64,000 nucleotides of DNA from Tetramitus jugosus (GCA_937625935.1 OW569351.1:62001-126000), one strand, 5' to 3'. Positions 18,734-30,639 are shown, counted from the stretch's first letter. Notes: generated from the letters alone by a model not told the origin. Program-made: numbers and translations.

Positions 18734-21700
18734 TTACTTCTTATTGCCCTTTTCTTCTTCAGACCACCAATTCTCAAATGCGTGAATCGAATGTTCAGAT
18801 CCCAATAGCTCTGAAATTGCCAACACGAGTGAATTCTCTTCTTGCAGTTCTTCTTCGGTCACTTCTGACTCGGATTTGTGTTGGCGCTCAATCAGGCGCT
18901 CCAGATACATGCTGACCTTAATTCGCAACTGATCCATCAGTACTGCAATTTCTTTTTCCACTCTAAATTTGATCCATTTGTCTACAGTCAATTGGCGAGA
19001 ATCCTTATCGTAACTTAGTTGACCGCCAAAGAGCATGAGTGAGTAAGGGGTGACCATTGTGGCATCCCTAATAAATAACTTACTGGTTCTGACCTTTTCT
19101 AGATAGACCAAATATTTGTTTTCGAATAGTGAGTCTTGGAACAGAACTGAAGATGGATGGAGACTCACCGCACCGTTGCTCGGCGTGAAAACTCTTGCTT
19201 CATTGTCTTTCTCTGTAATGAGTGCCACATTAGGATACAATCCAGCCACTAGACATGCTTTGACCATTGCAAGATTATGCGAGTTCTGGTTGCATTGAGG
19301 GTCAAGCTCATGCTCCTTGTATTGATTTTTGTGCCATCGAGTGATCTTGATGAATCCAATTTCTGCTAACAACTCCACAAATTGTTTCTTTCTCTGACTA
19401 ATCTGTAGGAAAGCATTATTAGATAGATAATTCACATTACAGAACACTCGCTCCTTCTTATCACTCATAGCCTGTGTCCACTTATGATATGCCTTCAACA
19501 AGCTCAAATGATCCGATTTTTCAACGCAGAGTTTCTGATGTGCTCTGCGCGCTTCCTCTCTTTGATTAATTGGAGAGAGGAATGGAGATTGATTACCCAT
19601 GCTAGCTGCAATTGTTAGTACAGGATCTAAACAATGGAGCATCGCTGCATATAACATCATCTTAGCAAGTTGTACATCAATTGGTATTTTTGATAAGTGA
19701 GCACCAAGCGGCGTCAACTCCTCATTACTGTCCAGCGCTCGAAGCATTACCAACGAATTCACCGAGGATTTGATGGATGATGAGCTTGGAGGCTCTACGG
19801 CCTTCGAGAGAACATGTTCAATTGAGCCAGTCATCTTTAATGCCTTGATTCGAAGACACAATGACTCTAGAGATACTCTGAATATTTCAGGTAATTGCTG
19901 GTCCTTGAATCGAGTCTCGTACCTAAACTTTGTATACAGGTTGTATGCCTTACCGGGCCTCACTCTTCCAGCTCTACCTCTGCGTTGAAGAGAATTTGCC
20001 CGTGAGATCCAACACTCTACAAGAGAAGACATCCGACTTTGAGCAGAGTACTGTGTCTGTTTCATTTTTCCAGAATCGATTACTACCGTACAATCGTCAA
20101 TGGTGATAGATGTTTCTGCAATGTTCGTGGAAATGATGATCTTTCGGCAACCAGGCTTTGGAACTTCAAACACTCTTTGTTGATTCTGAGTGGACAGCGA
20201 AGAATGCAACGGTAGAATCATAAATTTGCTACTGTTCTTGAATGGATCTTCTGCCATCATCATATTGTATAATTGAGTGATCTCAGATATACCTGGCAAG
20301 AATATTAAGACGCTTCCCAAATCTTCCCTGTCATTCTTAACAATATAATTAAGTAGCCTCATTATTAGCTCATAGTTGATAATCTTCTCATCAATGGAAG
20401 AAAGAGTATTGAGCGTGCGTTCACTGTACTTTTTAGCGTCATACACTTTCGCGCTTTGATCTTCGAATTCCTGCTTCTGGCGTTGTTGATTTTTGGTTCG
20501 TGCGTTGGGTGAATTCGCGGCACAAACATATCCAGTAGCTTCTATCACATCCTCCAAATAATATGATTCGATAGGGTATGTTCTACCAGGTATGTATAAT
20601 GTCTCACAATCATTAAAGTAATCAGAAAATAGCTCAGCATTCATCGTGGCTGACATCAATATCACCTTGATATCTCTTCGTTGCTTCAAGAGTTGTTTCA
20701 AAACGATCAATAAAAAGTCAGAATCCAGCGATCTTTCATGAACTTCATCTACTATAATGTGAGTGACGTGAGAAACACTCGGATCATTTTCAACCATTCT
20801 CAAAAGAACTCCAGTCGTGCAGAAGAGAAGCTTTGTCGAACTGCTCCGTTTTGATTCTAATTGGATTGAATAACCAATGCTTCCACCAATCGCTTCATCA
20901 CGTTCTGCTGCGACTCTCTCAGCGACACCAATAGCAGAAATTCGTCTTGGTTGTGTACAAATGATATTGCATCCAGCACCACTTTTACTCAGTAGCATAT
21001 CATCCAGAATAAACTGGGGAATTTGAGTTGTCTTACCAGCACCGGTGTCTGCTGTTATCAAAACAACTTGATTCTTATGAATAGCCTCCAAAATCTCATC
21101 ACGATACTCAAAAACAGGCAATTGTCCTCGGACTCGTTGCATTCTTTGATAACCTTCAGATTTTCTCTTCTCCATAAAGGAAGACAGTAATTGTTCACTC
21201 AATTTTGTCAATTCTTCCTTTGAGAGCTTTCGATCACTTGACTCAACAACATTCTTGGATCGAATAATTGGTTTCTTTCCCTTCTTCTTCCTATCCTGAC
21301 GAACAGCTGGTGCAATACTCTCTTCTTTCTCCGGAACCTTGCTTTCGATTAGTTGTTGTGATTCAACCAAGTTCTTGCCTTGCTCTCTCCACTCTCCTAT
21401 TTTCTCTGCGATGTTAAACTGTATCCACGTGTACATTTGATACATCATTGACGTTCCAATAAGCTGGTTTGCCTCGGTTTTTAATTGTTTTAGCAAGTAT
21501 CTCTTTGCTCCAATGGGTATGTGATCGTTCTCAATAACAAATATAGGGGTTTGTTGTGGATAGGCGCATGATTCTGGAATATATATGTGGAGATACGTCT
21601 TATGATCACGCAAATAATCGATATCATTGCCATGGCACTCCAGTTCGACAGAAAAGAAGGTTAGTGATTCGTTGTGCGTCAATCGTTGAGAGTCCTCGTC

Positions 21701-22450
21701 AAACATGGACTGCATCACCAACAACTCTTCTTCCAAAAGTTCAGTCCGCGATTGATGCGAATGATGTTCGTCATGATCCTCTGTAGCAGTTTCTTCTGAC
21801 GTGTCATCCAACACCATATTCTTCCACATGTATTCCAAACAATCCATCTTCACAGCATCAGTATCGTCACTTTCATTCGTATCAAACAAATTCAACACTG
21901 TTGTCACATCATCTCTCTCAAATCCATAGTGCATCAACGCTTTAAATAATTCAACATTTGATATACTATCATCAGCTTCCAACTCTGCCATAATTCCATC
22001 TTCTTCATTCTGCTGATCCACATTCTCAGAGAGTTTTTCTTCAAGTGATGATAGTTTTTTCTGAGAAGAATTACGAATGATCGTGTATGTGAACCTTTCT
22101 AGATCATCAAACTCACTCTTTATATCATCTGCATGGATCAACTCTCGAATCATCACTTGATTCTTGAATGCCATTTTGACTTGTTCAACGTTTCGAACAT
22201 TGGAAAGCTCTTGATCAATAATGGCCTTGGTGTCATTGGTAGGGACAGCAGACTCTAGTTGAATTTTGACGCCACCTGTAGCTGCATTTTCCACATGTCC
22301 ATGAAGTCGCTTCTCAGCCTTTTTCTGATAATTCTCTGATTGTTTAATTTCTGTTTTGGACTTTTTGTGCTTGTCATTCGTACGATTCTTCTTTTGACTC
22401 TTTTTGGAATGATTACTTCGGCTGCTTGCCTTGAGAGACTTTTTGGTCAT
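18734..22450 (-). CDS. DEAH/RHA-type RNA helicase with RWD domain (DHX57-like)
   Basis: 1238 residues from the ATG at 22450. The basic N terminus is followed by a UBA-like segment (about 165-210, FKALMHYGFERDDVTTVLNL). An RWD domain lies at about 237-353 (ELLEEELLVMQSMFDED to IAEKIGEW). A DExH helicase core follows: motif I TADTGAGKTTQIPQ (about 465), motif II DEVHERSLDSDF (about 567), motif III SAT, motif V STNIAETSITID and motif VI QRRGRAGRVRPG (about 823). The HA2 and OB-fold regions close the protein. UBA plus RWD before a DHX core is the DHX57 layout; DHX29 and YTHDC2 are alternatives. The role is probably RNA or ribosome remodelling. It converges with GPCPD1, with 30 bp between stops. 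Confidence 0.9.
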   Translation of the reverse strand: MTKKSLKASSRSNHSKKSQKKNRTNDKHKKSKTEIKQSENYQKKAEKRLHGHVENAATGGVKIQLESAVPTNDTKAIIDQELSNVRNVEQVKMAFKNQVMIRELIHADDIKSEFDDLERFTYTIIRNSSQKKLSSLEEKLSENVDQQNEEDGIMAELEADDSISNVELFKALMHYGFERDDVTTVLNLFDTNESDDTDAVKMDCLEYMWKNMVLDDTSEETATEDHDEHHSHQSRTELLEEELLVMQSMFDEDSQRLTHNESLTFFSVELECHGNDIDYLRDHKTYLHIYIPESCAYPQQTPIFVIENDHIPIGAKRYLLKQLKTEANQLIGTSMMYQMYTWIQFNIAEKIGEWREQGKNLVESQQLIESKVPEKEESIAPAVRQDRKKKGKKPIIRSKNVVESSDRKLSKEELTKLSEQLLSSFMEKRKSEGYQRMQRVRGQLPVFEYRDEILEAIHKNQVVLITADTGAGKTTQIPQFILDDMLLSKSGAGCNIICTQPRRISAIGVAERVAAERDEAIGGSIGYSIQLESKRSSSTKLLFCTTGVLLRMVENDPSVSHVTHIIVDEVHERSLDSDFLLIVLKQLLKQRRDIKVILMSATMNAELFSDYFNDCETLYIPGRTYPIESYYLEDVIEATGYVCAANSPNARTKNQQRQKQEFEDQSAKVYDAKKYSERTLNTLSSIDEKIINYELIMRLLNYIVKNDREDLGSVLIFLPGISEITQLYNMMMAEDPFKNSSKFMILPLHSSLSTQNQQRVFEVPKPGCRKIIISTNIAETSITIDDCTVVIDSGKMKQTQYSAQSRMSSLVECWISRANSLQRRGRAGRVRPGKAYNLYTKFRYETRFKDQQLPEIFRVSLESLCLRIKALKMTGSIEHVLSKAVEPPSSSSIKSSVNSLVMLRALDSNEELTPLGAHLSKIPIDVQLAKMMLYAAMLHCLDPVLTIAASMGNQSPFLSPINQREEARRAHQKLCVEKSDHLSLLKAYHKWTQAMSDKKERVFCNVNYLSNNAFLQISQRKKQFVELLAEIGFIKITRWHKNQYKEHELDPQCNQNSHNLAMVKACLVAGLYPNVALITEKDNEARVFTPSNGAVSLHPSSVLFQDSLFENKYLVYLEKVRTSKLFIRDATMVTPYSLMLFGGQLSYDKDSRQLTVDKWIKFRVEKEIAVLMDQLRIKVSMYLERLIERQHKSESEVTEEELQEENSLVLAISELLGSEHSIHAFENWWSEEEKGNKK

Positions 22451-23064
22451 CTTGTTCAAATTGTTGGGCTACTTCGTCGTTTGTGTTGCTCGAGGAATCA
22501 AAAATTTTTGATCTCTCTGTCGGGAATGCAAAAAAAGGCGGGAAAGTGAAATTGAATGGTTTTATTTCCCTACATCGAATCGATAAAATTGACGAAGTGC
22601 ATCTTGGTTTCCATGGTCGAATGCGAAGAATCGACTGTCTCAGTTCCCGAGGTCCAGCAACTCTTTGACCGTTGCCCCGCGTCCCAATTCTAAAAAGGAG
22701 ATACCCGCACGTTAGCCGGACATGACATGCCCATTGATAGCCATACCCCCACCCGCTTACAGTAACGTTTTTTAAAAAATCGAAGGAACGCTCGTATACC
22801 TCGCATCATACGAGCCTTCTGATCCAAAAACCAACCTATTGTCCTTTTTATCGATAGTGAACTTGCAAACAGAGAGTACCACTCATCACACGCACAAGAA
22901 AACAAATTCTCTCCAAAAAGCAGCCATCATCTGAGTTCTTCTTGTTCACACACAAAGATTCCTTCCATGGAAAACCCCTTCACAAACGCACACATCATCC
23001 CAAAACAAACAAAACAAACAAAACAACAACAACCAACAACTAACCACCACCACCAGTATTCAAT
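22451..23064. other. Divergent intergenic region
   Basis: 614 bp between the helicase and the glycosyltransferase-like gene. It contains a short T6A6 palindrome near 22768-22784 and a long A/C-rich leader before 23065. No recognisable protein or RNA gene was found. Confidence 0.4.
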
Positions 23065-25122
23065 ATGGCCATTTCGCCCATATTATCATCGACACCCGTC
23101 TCATCTGTGAGTAGCAACAACAACAGCAAATCATCATCATCACACAGTATGATCACTGGCCGTAAACTTTTTTTGATTGTGCTTGCACTGGTCGTTGTAG
23201 GACACTTTACTCTCATGTACATTTACAAAAGGCACAGTGAAAAAAATTTTTTGTCGCAATTGGATGACAATTTTGCTCATGCTGATGAGCGCACTCATTT
23301 ACAAATGCCCTTTCGCACAACCAACGCCATTGTAGAGAACAATGATCATAACAACAACAACAACAATATTAACAAAAATAATCAAGAAGCTGCAAATCCC
23401 AAAAAAACAAGAGAGGAACAAGCTCAAATCACGAGACATGAAAATTGGAAGCAATTGATTGCACAGGAAGAAGCAGAGCTCTCCAAAAAGATTGAAGAGC
23501 TAAAAGCGCTCAAGGAACAGGAACAATCAGAGTTGCAAACATTAAAGGAAGAAAAGAATCGCATCTCTGCTGACAATAAGGCAGCACAGGCGACGACCAC
23601 AACAACTTTAACGCCACTCTCTACTCCTGATGCTCCAACAACAGTTGTTGCTGCTGTTCCTGTGTTGACTGGTATTAATGCCATCATGAGTGCTGAAGAT
23701 GCTCATGCAGTGGAGACTGGTGTGTCACTTCAGACTCAGCCTCCACTGGAGTCAAACTCGATCATTATGCCATCGAGTAACGATGAAATACAGACCAAGC
23801 AATTGTTTGTGATACCCGTGTATGATCAACAATCCATGGACGAAGCAGCCAAATTTGCAGTCTGTCTCCAAAATTTCATGAGCACCAAGACTTATGAAGA
23901 ACAATCGGAGATTATTCCAATCATCTATACGATTGACATTGATAGAAAGCACATGAAGGAGATGGAGAATTGGAGGTATTTTGATTTGGTGAATTTGCCA
24001 ATGGATCGTATCATCTCCAATGCACTGAGTGCCTCTCCAATGAACAAGCGTGTGATTCAACAGTACATTCTGAGACACTTGTACAAGCGATTCAGAATTA
24101 CAAAGAAGAAGAAGACTGAACTCATTGTTTTCCCATACAGAGTCGCAAATAAGAAGGATCTGTTTGATTTGCCTGCCATTGGTTCCCTGTTGAACATTGA
24201 GAGCCAATGTGCTGGGCCTATTATGCAAAAAAAGTTTGCATTGGTCGTTCCGTTCCCTCGTGTGCAAATTGCTGAAGTGTTGGAGCAATTGAAGCGGTGG
24301 GGTCATCACAAGCCATGTGTCGGAAGACCAAAGATTTACGGTGAAAAGACGGATTTGATCTTCTATTATCACACCACAAAGTTCCCTCATTTGGAAGATA
24401 TCATCCTGAGACAGTTGAGTTCCAATGGAAAATCCAATGGTCCATTGAGATCCGAATTGTACTGCTTCAATCCAAAGATTACCTTTAGATATACGAATCT
24501 GCTGCCAGAGGAAGATAGTTATCCAAGCTCTGCAAATCGTATGTTCTACAGATTAATGTTTGATAACACTGTGTACACGCAGTACAGATATCACTTTTAT
24601 GCCGAACCGGACACTTTCCCTATCCGTGATGGATGGTTGACAAGAATATTGGATCAAGCATATGTTCCTGATACTCCATGGTGGGTAAGTGGATCTATTT
24701 ATCGAGGAAAAGTCGCTTTTGCCAACAGGGATGGAAAATCACAGGATGATCCAACTGGAGGTGATTTGGGATCACTTGAGATGAATATTCATGTCAATGG
24801 TAACGCACTCTACAGTTTCAGCAGCGATTTCAGAGAGTTTGTTACGATGATGTTGAACGATAACTATGATTATGCTGCATACGACTTGGCATTTACTCAA
24901 TTCTTGTTCCGATATGGATGGAGACTGACGCGTAAAGTGTGGCACCACTTTTTGTTCAGCGATTTTATCTTGAATATGTGGAAGACAGATTGGACCGAAC
25001 AACAAATCATTTGGGACTCCCCCAACACCTATCTCGTTCACAGCAAACAGATCAAGGAAGACGCTTTCAAGAAGAAGGAAGTTGCAGTCCCAGCACAAAA
25101 ACAACCAGAAACCGTGCCTTGA
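23065..25122 (+). CDS. Type II membrane glycosyltransferase-like protein
   Basis: 685 residues. A short Ser/Asn-rich cytosolic tail is followed by one signal-anchor helix at about 34-54 (KLFLIVLALVVVGHFTLMYI). A poly-Asn stretch and a Glu/Lys-rich coiled coil (about 125-170) act as a stem. A globular lumenal-type domain spans about 245-670. It contains YAEPDTFPIRDGWL (about 512-525), matching the EPD-x-PIR-x-GWL pattern of uncharacterised eukaryotic glycosyltransferases with the Asp as nucleotide-sugar/metal candidate. WWVSGSIYRG and HVNGNALYSF follow. The topology is that of Golgi transferases. Donor and acceptor cannot be predicted, and the family call is moderate because no CAZy signature beyond the EPD motif was recognised. 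Confidence 0.65.
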   Translation: MAISPILSSTPVSSVSSNNNSKSSSSHSMITGRKLFLIVLALVVVGHFTLMYIYKRHSEKNFLSQLDDNFAHADERTHLQMPFRTTNAIVENNDHNNNNNNINKNNQEAANPKKTREEQAQITRHENWKQLIAQEEAELSKKIEELKALKEQEQSELQTLKEEKNRISADNKAAQATTTTTLTPLSTPDAPTTVVAAVPVLTGINAIMSAEDAHAVETGVSLQTQPPLESNSIIMPSSNDEIQTKQLFVIPVYDQQSMDEAAKFAVCLQNFMSTKTYEEQSEIIPIIYTIDIDRKHMKEMENWRYFDLVNLPMDRIISNALSASPMNKRVIQQYILRHLYKRFRITKKKKTELIVFPYRVANKKDLFDLPAIGSLLNIESQCAGPIMQKKFALVVPFPRVQIAEVLEQLKRWGHHKPCVGRPKIYGEKTDLIFYYHTTKFPHLEDIILRQLSSNGKSNGPLRSELYCFNPKITFRYTNLLPEEDSYPSSANRMFYRLMFDNTVYTQYRYHFYAEPDTFPIRDGWLTRILDQAYVPDTPWWVSGSIYRGKVAFANRDGKSQDDPTGGDLGSLEMNIHVNGNALYSFSSDFREFVTMMLNDNYDYAAYDLAFTQFLFRYGWRLTRKVWHHFLFSDFILNMWKTDWTEQQIIWDSPNTYLVHSKQIKEDAFKKKEVAVPAQKQPETVP

Positions 25123-25463
25123 TTGAATACTGAAAGGTTTGGTTCAATTAATCGGGATCACACTCTACGACCGATGGGCAAATGAAAGAGCTCTCAATAA
25201 TGGTCTTTGACAAACTTGTCATAGTTCTCCTTGTCGGCACTGGCAACTAAACATCACTTTATTACCAATCAAGCAACGCTTGTTTTGCATTCCAATGGTC
25301 AATGCTCATTTTCATGGTCCTTACACATAAAACAATTTCTGACAGTATTATTATACCATTGTTCCTTGTGATCATGTGTTTTGTAAACTCTCCGAACGAT
25401 TCTTTTTGTTTTGAACACAAATACAAACAGTTCAACTTTTTCTCGTATGTCAACTGTGAAATC
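25123..25463. other. Intergenic region upstream of the PAQR gene
   Basis: 341 bp. The frame of the PAQR gene is open back to an ATG at 25302, but that segment reads as leader rather than conserved protein. No other feature seen. Confidence 0.35.
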
Positions 25464-26489
25464 ATGAGACGCAAGACCTACAAGAAACATCTTAACCAAG
25501 GATCACCCTCCCTTATCGTTAATCATGAGATCAACAAAAACGAGAGAGAGAAGAGTGAAGATCGGTTGAGTGCACTATCACCGACGCCACAAGAACAACT
25601 AATCAAATTCTATAAGAGTACTCCAAATGAATTCCACACATTACCACAGCATGTGCCTGAGCCCTATATCATGTCATCATACCGAGTCAACTTGACATTC
25701 AAGGAAGCACTATTCAGCTTGTTTTCATTGCACAATGAAACGATGAACATTTGGACCTCTCTAATATCTATGATCACATTCTCCATACTGCTCTATCGAG
25801 TTTGTTATGTGTGGGAGATGGATGATCCATATCATAGATTAAGTTACGTTGTGTTCTGTCTTGGTGCCGTCTATACCTATGGAGCATCTACTATCTACCA
25901 CTGGTTCAATTGCATTTCATTTGGACATCATCAGACGTTGTTGAGGATCGATGTTTCGGGCATTGGAATGTTAATTCTGGGATGCTTCTATCCTCCCATC
26001 TACTACTCATTCCACTGTCATCCCTATTGGGGTTTATTCTACATTGTGGCGGCTACAGTAGGATGCATCGTTGCCAGTGTAATATTCTTGATACCAAAGT
26101 ATACAACGGACACTTACCGATTCTTCCGTATTTGCATATTCGTATGCATTTGCAGCATTGCTATTCTCCCAACGATTCATCTGTTTATGATCTATGGCAT
26201 AGAGAATGCAATGTTTATTGAGACATCATCTGGAGTCGCTCAAACAGCTGCCATGTGTGCCATAGGACTGTTGTTCTATGCAACAAAGATACCAGAGAGA
26301 TTCTACCCCGGTCGGTTCGACATTGCCCTACATAGTCACCAGTTTTGGCACTCAACAATCTTTGTTGCCATGCTCGTTCATCTAAGGAACATGCTGCGAG
26401 TGATGGCCACTTTTGACACTCATCCATGCTATGGCATGAAGGGTTCATTCTACGTTGACGATGCTCCCTCACACTTCCATTCCAGCTGA
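25464..26489 (+). CDS. PAQR/adiponectin-receptor-type seven-helix protein
   Basis: The preferred start is the ATG at 25464 (MRRKTYKKHLNQ), giving 341 residues; an in-frame ATG at 25302 would add 54 hydrophobic residues not expected in the family. PAQR signatures are clear: HNETMNIWTSL before helix 1, STIYHWF with the first Zn-binding His, LRIDVSGIG with the conserved Asp, and PERFYPGRFDIALHSHQFWH carrying the last two His ligands. Seven helices are predicted between. The family includes AdipoR and yeast Izh proteins with ceramidase-like activity. The cytosolic N terminus is charged. Ligand specificity is unknown. Confidence 0.9.
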   Translation: MRRKTYKKHLNQGSPSLIVNHEINKNEREKSEDRLSALSPTPQEQLIKFYKSTPNEFHTLPQHVPEPYIMSSYRVNLTFKEALFSLFSLHNETMNIWTSLISMITFSILLYRVCYVWEMDDPYHRLSYVVFCLGAVYTYGASTIYHWFNCISFGHHQTLLRIDVSGIGMLILGCFYPPIYYSFHCHPYWGLFYIVAATVGCIVASVIFLIPKYTTDTYRFFRICIFVCICSIAILPTIHLFMIYGIENAMFIETSSGVAQTAAMCAIGLLFYATKIPERFYPGRFDIALHSHQFWHSTIFVAMLVHLRNMLRVMATFDTHPCYGMKGSFYVDDAPSHFHSS

Positions 26490-26642
26490 CTGACACACAG
26501 ATGTGTGCAATTTCAAGGCTGCCTGAATGGACGTAACGGTCAAAATCTAAAACTTTCACAAAAATAAACCAGGTTGTCGCAAAAACACACAAAAGGCGAC
26601 AAAAAATTTGCACAAAGCACACAATTACCACCTTGAACGAGA

Positions 26643-28799
26643 ATGCCAACCTACTGCGAGCAATGCGAGGTTGAAGTGGAGCCAGCCTATGAAGTCAACG
26701 GTGTTTTCTGCTCTGTTTGTGGTACTGTCTTAGAGGCTCAAATATACGACAATTCAAGTATGTGTTTTTTTTGACGGTTTTTTTCTTCTGCGTAATGAGA
26801 AAAAGCTTATGAACAATGATTGGTTTTTTAGCTACTTTTATGAGCTCTGGCAGTGGAGCTGTGGCTGTAGGTACCATTACGAGTGGCACAGGTGATAATT
26901 TGTTGAGGGACCTTCCTGGTGGTGTGACGAACTCTAGAGAAGTCACTATTGGAAGAGCCAAGAGAAGAATTCAGGGATTGGCAGGTCGCTTGAACCTACC
27001 AGACTACATTTCTGAGCATGCACTCAACGTCTATAAAATGGCGCTTCAGTACGGCCTCACAAAGTATGTTTTTAACATGTTGAGTGCTGTTTTTTTTTGT
27101 TCTTCTTGTTTAACACTTTTTGTGTTTTCATAGAGGTCGAAAGGGAAGACATATTGCCGCTGCCTGTCTCTACATTGCCTGTCGAGCTAAAAAAACTCCG
27201 CATATGCTCATTGATTTCTCCGAGGCCCTCGAAGAAGATGTGTTTATCATTGGTCATTGCTTCATGAAATTGACACAAAAATTGAACCTTCCGTTGCCCA
27301 TTTGTGAACCATTCTTTTATGTGAGACGTTTTTGCTCTCAATTGGAATTTGAAGAAAAGTATAACACTGTGGTGAACACTGCACTTCATCTCGTGTCTGC
27401 CATGAAGAGAGATTGGATGCAAACTGGACGTAGACCTGCTGGAATCTGTGCTGCAGCCATTTTGATCTCTGCGCGTGTTCACGGATTCCGGAGATCACAG
27501 GAAGAAGTGGTCCAGGTTGCTAGAATCTGTGGAGCGACATTGGCAAAGAGATTGCAGGAGTTTGATCAGACAGAGGCAGCCCAGATGACTCCTGAGGAGT
27601 TTCATCAGCATGCTGAAGCACTCGAACTGGGAAAGATTGATTACAGAACGGTCAGTCAAGCTGTCCCACCTGCCTTCCAGAGATCAGAGGAGGCAAAGAG
27701 AAAACAACGATTGTTGGAAGAGATGAAGAAGCGATACAATGAAGAAGAGGAAGGTGAGAATGAAGAGGAAGAGAATTTGACAGAGGAAGAGAGACGACAG
27801 ATTCAAATTCGAGTGGCCAAAGCGAACCGCGTGCCATCATCCTCTACTGCCGAAGCTGTGATTGAAACTGTGAACACTGCTGCAGATGCAGTCAAGGAGT
27901 TATTGACAGATGCATCATCGAGCGAATATGTGAAACCAGATAAGGGGTCATCGAGTGCCAATCATGACGATTCTAATGTAGGTTCAACTCAGACCGGAGA
28001 CGCTACACAGTCCACATCTGATGACACCTTGAATACGAGTATTTCAATGGATGCATTGACTCAATTGCAGGAGATGACGAAAGACAGCGAGATTCAAAGC
28101 TTGGACAAGGATTTTAATCATTCAAACAATAATAATGGTGATTCGTCAGCTGACACGGATGCATCTGTGGTGGTAGCTGCTGCTATGGATCCTTATGCAA
28201 CCATGGACTCGGAATACGACCAAGCATATGAACAATATGACGAACAATATGATGAGCAATATGACGAGAGTGCCTACGTCGAAGAGGCTGTTGATGAAGC
28301 TCATGCCTATTTGTTTGATGATGTTGATGAAGAAGAAATTGAAACTTATCTGGTGACTAATGAGGAAGAGGTCAAGCTAAGAGAAGAAATTTGGGATTCA
28401 CTACATCTTGAATTTTTGCAAATGAGAGAGCAAAAACGGTTAGAGAAGGAACGATTACGTGCAGAGAAAGAGTTCGAGCCCCGAGCACCTAGAAAGAGAA
28501 GGAGAGCTCAAGACGATCAAGCACCTGCCAGATCTGCCGCCGAGGCAGCTGCCTCTCTGTTGAGAGCAAAATTCTCAAGAAGTCATATTCCTGGAATCGA
28601 TTTGGATAATTTGTTCGAAGATGATGCAGCAATGAACAAGCCAAGAGACGTGGATGACAATGGCTACGGCAATCTAGATGTGTCTCATGAACCAGGTGGT
28701 TATGGCGATGATGGAGACTATGAATCGAGTTATAATGAATATGGTGGTGGTGATACTTTCGATCAGCCATACAAGAGATCACGCTATGACACCTATTAA
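26643..28799 (+). CDS. BRF1: TFIIIB subunit BRF1
   Basis: Three exons: 26643-26757, 26832-27063 and 27134-28799, with introns of 74 and 70 bp beginning GTATGT and ending AG. Phases fit exactly and give 670 residues. Exon 1 encodes a Zn ribbon with two Cys-x2-Cys pairs (CEQC and CSVC). Two cyclin-fold repeats follow, including GRKGRHIAAACLYIACR and RRPAGICAAAILISARVHGFRRS. The C-terminal half is acidic and low in complexity, with EQYD repeats. It includes the conserved block YLVTNEEEVKLREEIWDSL, which in yeast Brf1 contacts TBP. The ending is Arg/Asp/Gly/Tyr-rich. BRF1 joins TBP and BDP1 to recruit RNA polymerase III to tRNA and 5S genes. Confidence 0.93.
28227..28270 (+). repeat. Tandem repeat coding EQYD units within BRF1
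   Basis: Consecutive 12-base units encode EQYD-EQYD-EQYD in the acidic linker of BRF1. Third-position differences between units suggest it is not a very recent expansion. Confidence 0.7.
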
Positions 28800-28845
28800 C
28801 TGCAATGATGAGTCACACCATATCAAACAATACACTTCGAATGTT

Positions 28846-30639
28846 TTATTGTTGAATGACTGTCATTCTTTGTTGGTTTCTGTTGTTAGTGATGATCTTA
28901 AGCTCACCTTGGCCTGGATGCACCTTCACCTTTTCTGTCTCACAGTATATCTTATCATACCCTCGTACTCTCATCGAAGAGAGCTGCTCACAAGAAGAGG
29001 CATCAACCAACTTCAGATGTGGACATGTCTCTCTCGAAATCTCCAGGCCTGCAAGAGCCATACATCTCTGAACGGACAGAAACTCCAAAGAACCATGCTT
29101 GAGATGAATGTTTGTCAATCCATTACACCCTGCTACTTCCAGACTCTTCAATTTTGGGCATTGGGATAGGATTACTTGGAATGCTTGATCTTCAATAGGT
29201 ACGGAAGAAATGTTGAATTGTTCAAGAGAATTGAGTTGAAGAGTGCCTAAATTGGCAATACCTTCACATTGTTGAACATCTAGTGTCGTTAACGAAGGAC
29301 AGTGATTCACAATGTCACATAGTATATCGCCAGTTATCGATGTACCTTGTAAATGCAAAACTTGAAGAGAAAAAGAATAGATTCTGGGTCGAACAATCGA
29401 TGTTTGATTCAGGTATAGTTGCTTCAAACCTGCACTTGCACAAGTGATCTGATCTATCGAATTATCATTGGCCTCTGTATAACTACAATCAAAACACTCT
29501 GTATCCAACCTCATGAGCTTTCCTTCATCCTCGGAAGAGTCTTGAGATAAGTTGATGTTGCTGAATTTGTAAGCTCTGTTAAAGTTCCACTTAAGTACTT
29601 GAGGGTTGGATCTGATTAAATTTTCAAGTTCTTGTACCACTAAGGCAGTAGCAGAAACATCAATCTCTCTCAGGCGACTACAGCCAGTAATTCTGATCTT
29701 AAAGATATGAATGCACTGAGAAAATGATATGCTCTCCAGTGATGGATGATCAGTGATACGAACATTTTTTAGTCCAATGCAGTAGTTGACATTGAGATGA
29801 GTTAAATTTGGCAGCAGACTCAAAATATCTGCGAGTGCTTGGTCGTACACATTGGTTCTCTGCAAGTCAAGTTGTCTCAATTTTGGAAAGTTAGGAATAG
29901 TAAATTTGGCCAAGTTCTTACAAGAGTTGAGCTTTAACACTGTTAGCGGAGCTTGTGCTTGCATCAAATCATTCAAGCATACTTCGAGATGTCTCTCAAG
30001 TATCATCGACATCCCAAAATCAAGCTCTGTTAACGAACTGCAGCCCTCCAATCTTACTCCAGACAAAGTTGGGCACTTTAAAATCCTCAGCTCTTTTAAT
30101 CGGGGACATGAAAATCGAGGATTGACGAGATTACTGTTTCGGATCTCTATAGTCTGAAATTCATTGGCAAAACTGCGCAGATTTTCTTCCATCAGTATTC
30201 CGAAGTTGTTAAGCACTCTCCAAAATGTTACATTACTTACCGGTCAAAGATTGGTTGTAAATGATCGTCTAATATTCCTGCTCCATTAACAATATCCAGT
30301 TCATACAAGAGATGATATCTGGACAGTAGCACTGCTATGGTCGATGGATCATATGATGCTCGCCCGAAAGCAATGGAATCAAACTGAACACAATGTATGT
30401 AAGAGTACATCAAATTCCACCACCTTTGACAGACTCTACTGCTCGCTAAAAATTGAAAAGGATGAATATTAAGACATGGCAAGAGGTGACTTCAGAATAC
30501 TGAACACACCTATCTGGTTCGTCGTTTCCAAAAAGCTGAAAATCTCTCCCATGATATCATCCGACAATAAGCTAAAATTATTGGCTGAGCTGTATTGATC
30601 GAGCTCAAGCATATCTTCGTCACTCATATCGTCATACAT
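28846..30639 (-). CDS. F-box and leucine-rich-repeat protein
   Basis: Three exons: 30639-30510, 30445-30241 and 30172-28846. The introns are 64 bp (GTGTGT...TTTTAG) and 68 bp (GTAAGT...GCGCAG), and phases fit to give 553 residues. The F-box is split by the first intron: LLSDDIMGEIFSFLETTNQI joins ASSRVCQRWWNLM. The rest is a run of irregular leucine-rich repeats with cysteine-type consensus (for example CPRLKELRILKCPTLSGVRL and CPSLTTLDVQQCEGIANLGT), as in FBXL proteins. F-box/LRR proteins bring substrates to SCF ubiquitin ligases through Skp1. The substrate is unknown. It converges with BRF1, with 46 bp between. Confidence 0.85.

Noticed and set aside
22590-22700. GC-richer patch that looked like a tRNA or small RNA
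   Set aside because: No cloverleaf or consistent long stem could be formed on either strand.
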